14,369 nucleotides of DNA from positions 1-14,369 of the forward strand of contig JANMQQ010000282.1 of the NCBI GenBank assembly GCA_031370545.1, read 5' to 3'. The translations under genes were made by a program, and so were the position numbers. The DNA comes from UBA6921 sp031370545. Its GTDB lineage: Bacteria; Pseudomonadota; Gammaproteobacteria; SG8-11. Under the pieces are notes generated by a model. It ran no database searches, was not told the DNA's origin, and saw nothing but the letters and a program-made list of their open reading frames with translations. Shown here piece by piece: positions 14,281 to 14,369 of the stretch (positions within the stretch are counted from its first letter, which is position 1; each line of letters starts with the position of its first letter).

Positions 14281-14369
14281 ATGGACAACTCAGTCCGTTG
14301 GACGGTCAAAGTCTCAAAAGATACCGACATAACTTTGCGGTCGTATTTGGCGAAGCTTGGATTACGGAA
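14281..14369 (+). CDS. N-terminus of a ribbon-helix-helix-like regulator, 3' end outside window
   Basis: Only the first 29 codons are present. They read MDNSVRWTVKVSK, then DTDITLRSYLAKLGLR. The pattern of a short beta strand (RWTVKVS) followed by an amphipathic helix (DITLRSYLAKLG) resembles small RHH proteins that act as antitoxins or autoregulators, often next to a PIN-type toxin. AGGTG lies 5 nt upstream of the ATG, supporting the start. A promoter-like pair and a tandem heptamer lie just upstream, consistent with autoregulation. With so little sequence the family call is tentative. It would be a fourth toxin-antitoxin-type locus if a toxin gene follows. Confidence 0.6.
   Translation, partial: MDNSVRWTVKVSKDTDITLRSYLAKLGLR

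Overview
The window looks like proteobacterial chromosome, most likely gamma- or betaproteobacterial. The main support is the conserved murJ-ribF-ileS gene order on the minus strand and proteins that read closely like their Escherichia coli counterparts. It contains no rRNA, tRNA, CRISPR array, transposase or integrase that I could recognise.

Positions 1-7322, minus strand, form a housekeeping block read right to left: murJ (lipid II flippase), ribF (FAD synthetase), a Na/Pi-cotransporter-like gene with a PhoU-like tail, a small periplasmic c-type cytochrome, then ileS, whose 3' end lies beyond position 1. murJ and ribF are one nucleotide apart. In many proteobacteria ribF is followed directly by ileS, so the transporter and cytochrome look like an insertion into this cluster. 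The transporter has its own leader, with three 7-bp half-sites spaced 11 bp apart that resemble a Pho box, so it may be induced by phosphate starvation.

Positions 7445-9557 are an accessory block of three complete two-gene modules of toxin-antitoxin type. YefM/YoeB is on the plus strand, with a perfect 24-bp palindromic operator over its promoter. MNT/HEPN and DUF433/DUF5615 are both on the minus strand. Each pair overlaps by 4 nt (ATGA or GTGA). Between yoeB and the HEPN gene lies a decayed 74-bp copy of an internal piece of murJ, a scar that suggests the block arose by duplication or recombination beside murJ.

Positions 9838-13869, plus strand, hold one large gene for a 1343-residue lipoprotein. 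It has a lipobox Cys followed by a glycine tether, a beta-rich N-terminal module of unknown type, about three Ig/cadherin-like repeats and about eleven FG-GAP/VCBS-type calcium-binding loops. It is probably an outer-membrane or surface beta-propeller protein. Its base composition looks less GC-rich than the housekeeping block. A strong hairpin follows it, then about 400 bases without a convincing gene.

The window ends inside a new plus-strand gene starting at 14281, whose N-terminus resembles small ribbon-helix-helix antitoxin-type regulators. This may be the first gene of a fourth module. The clearest testable points are the Pho-box-like site, the cytochrome with no methionine in its mature form, the murJ scar, and the large lipoprotein beside the toxin-antitoxin cluster. 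I do not see proof of an entirely new system.
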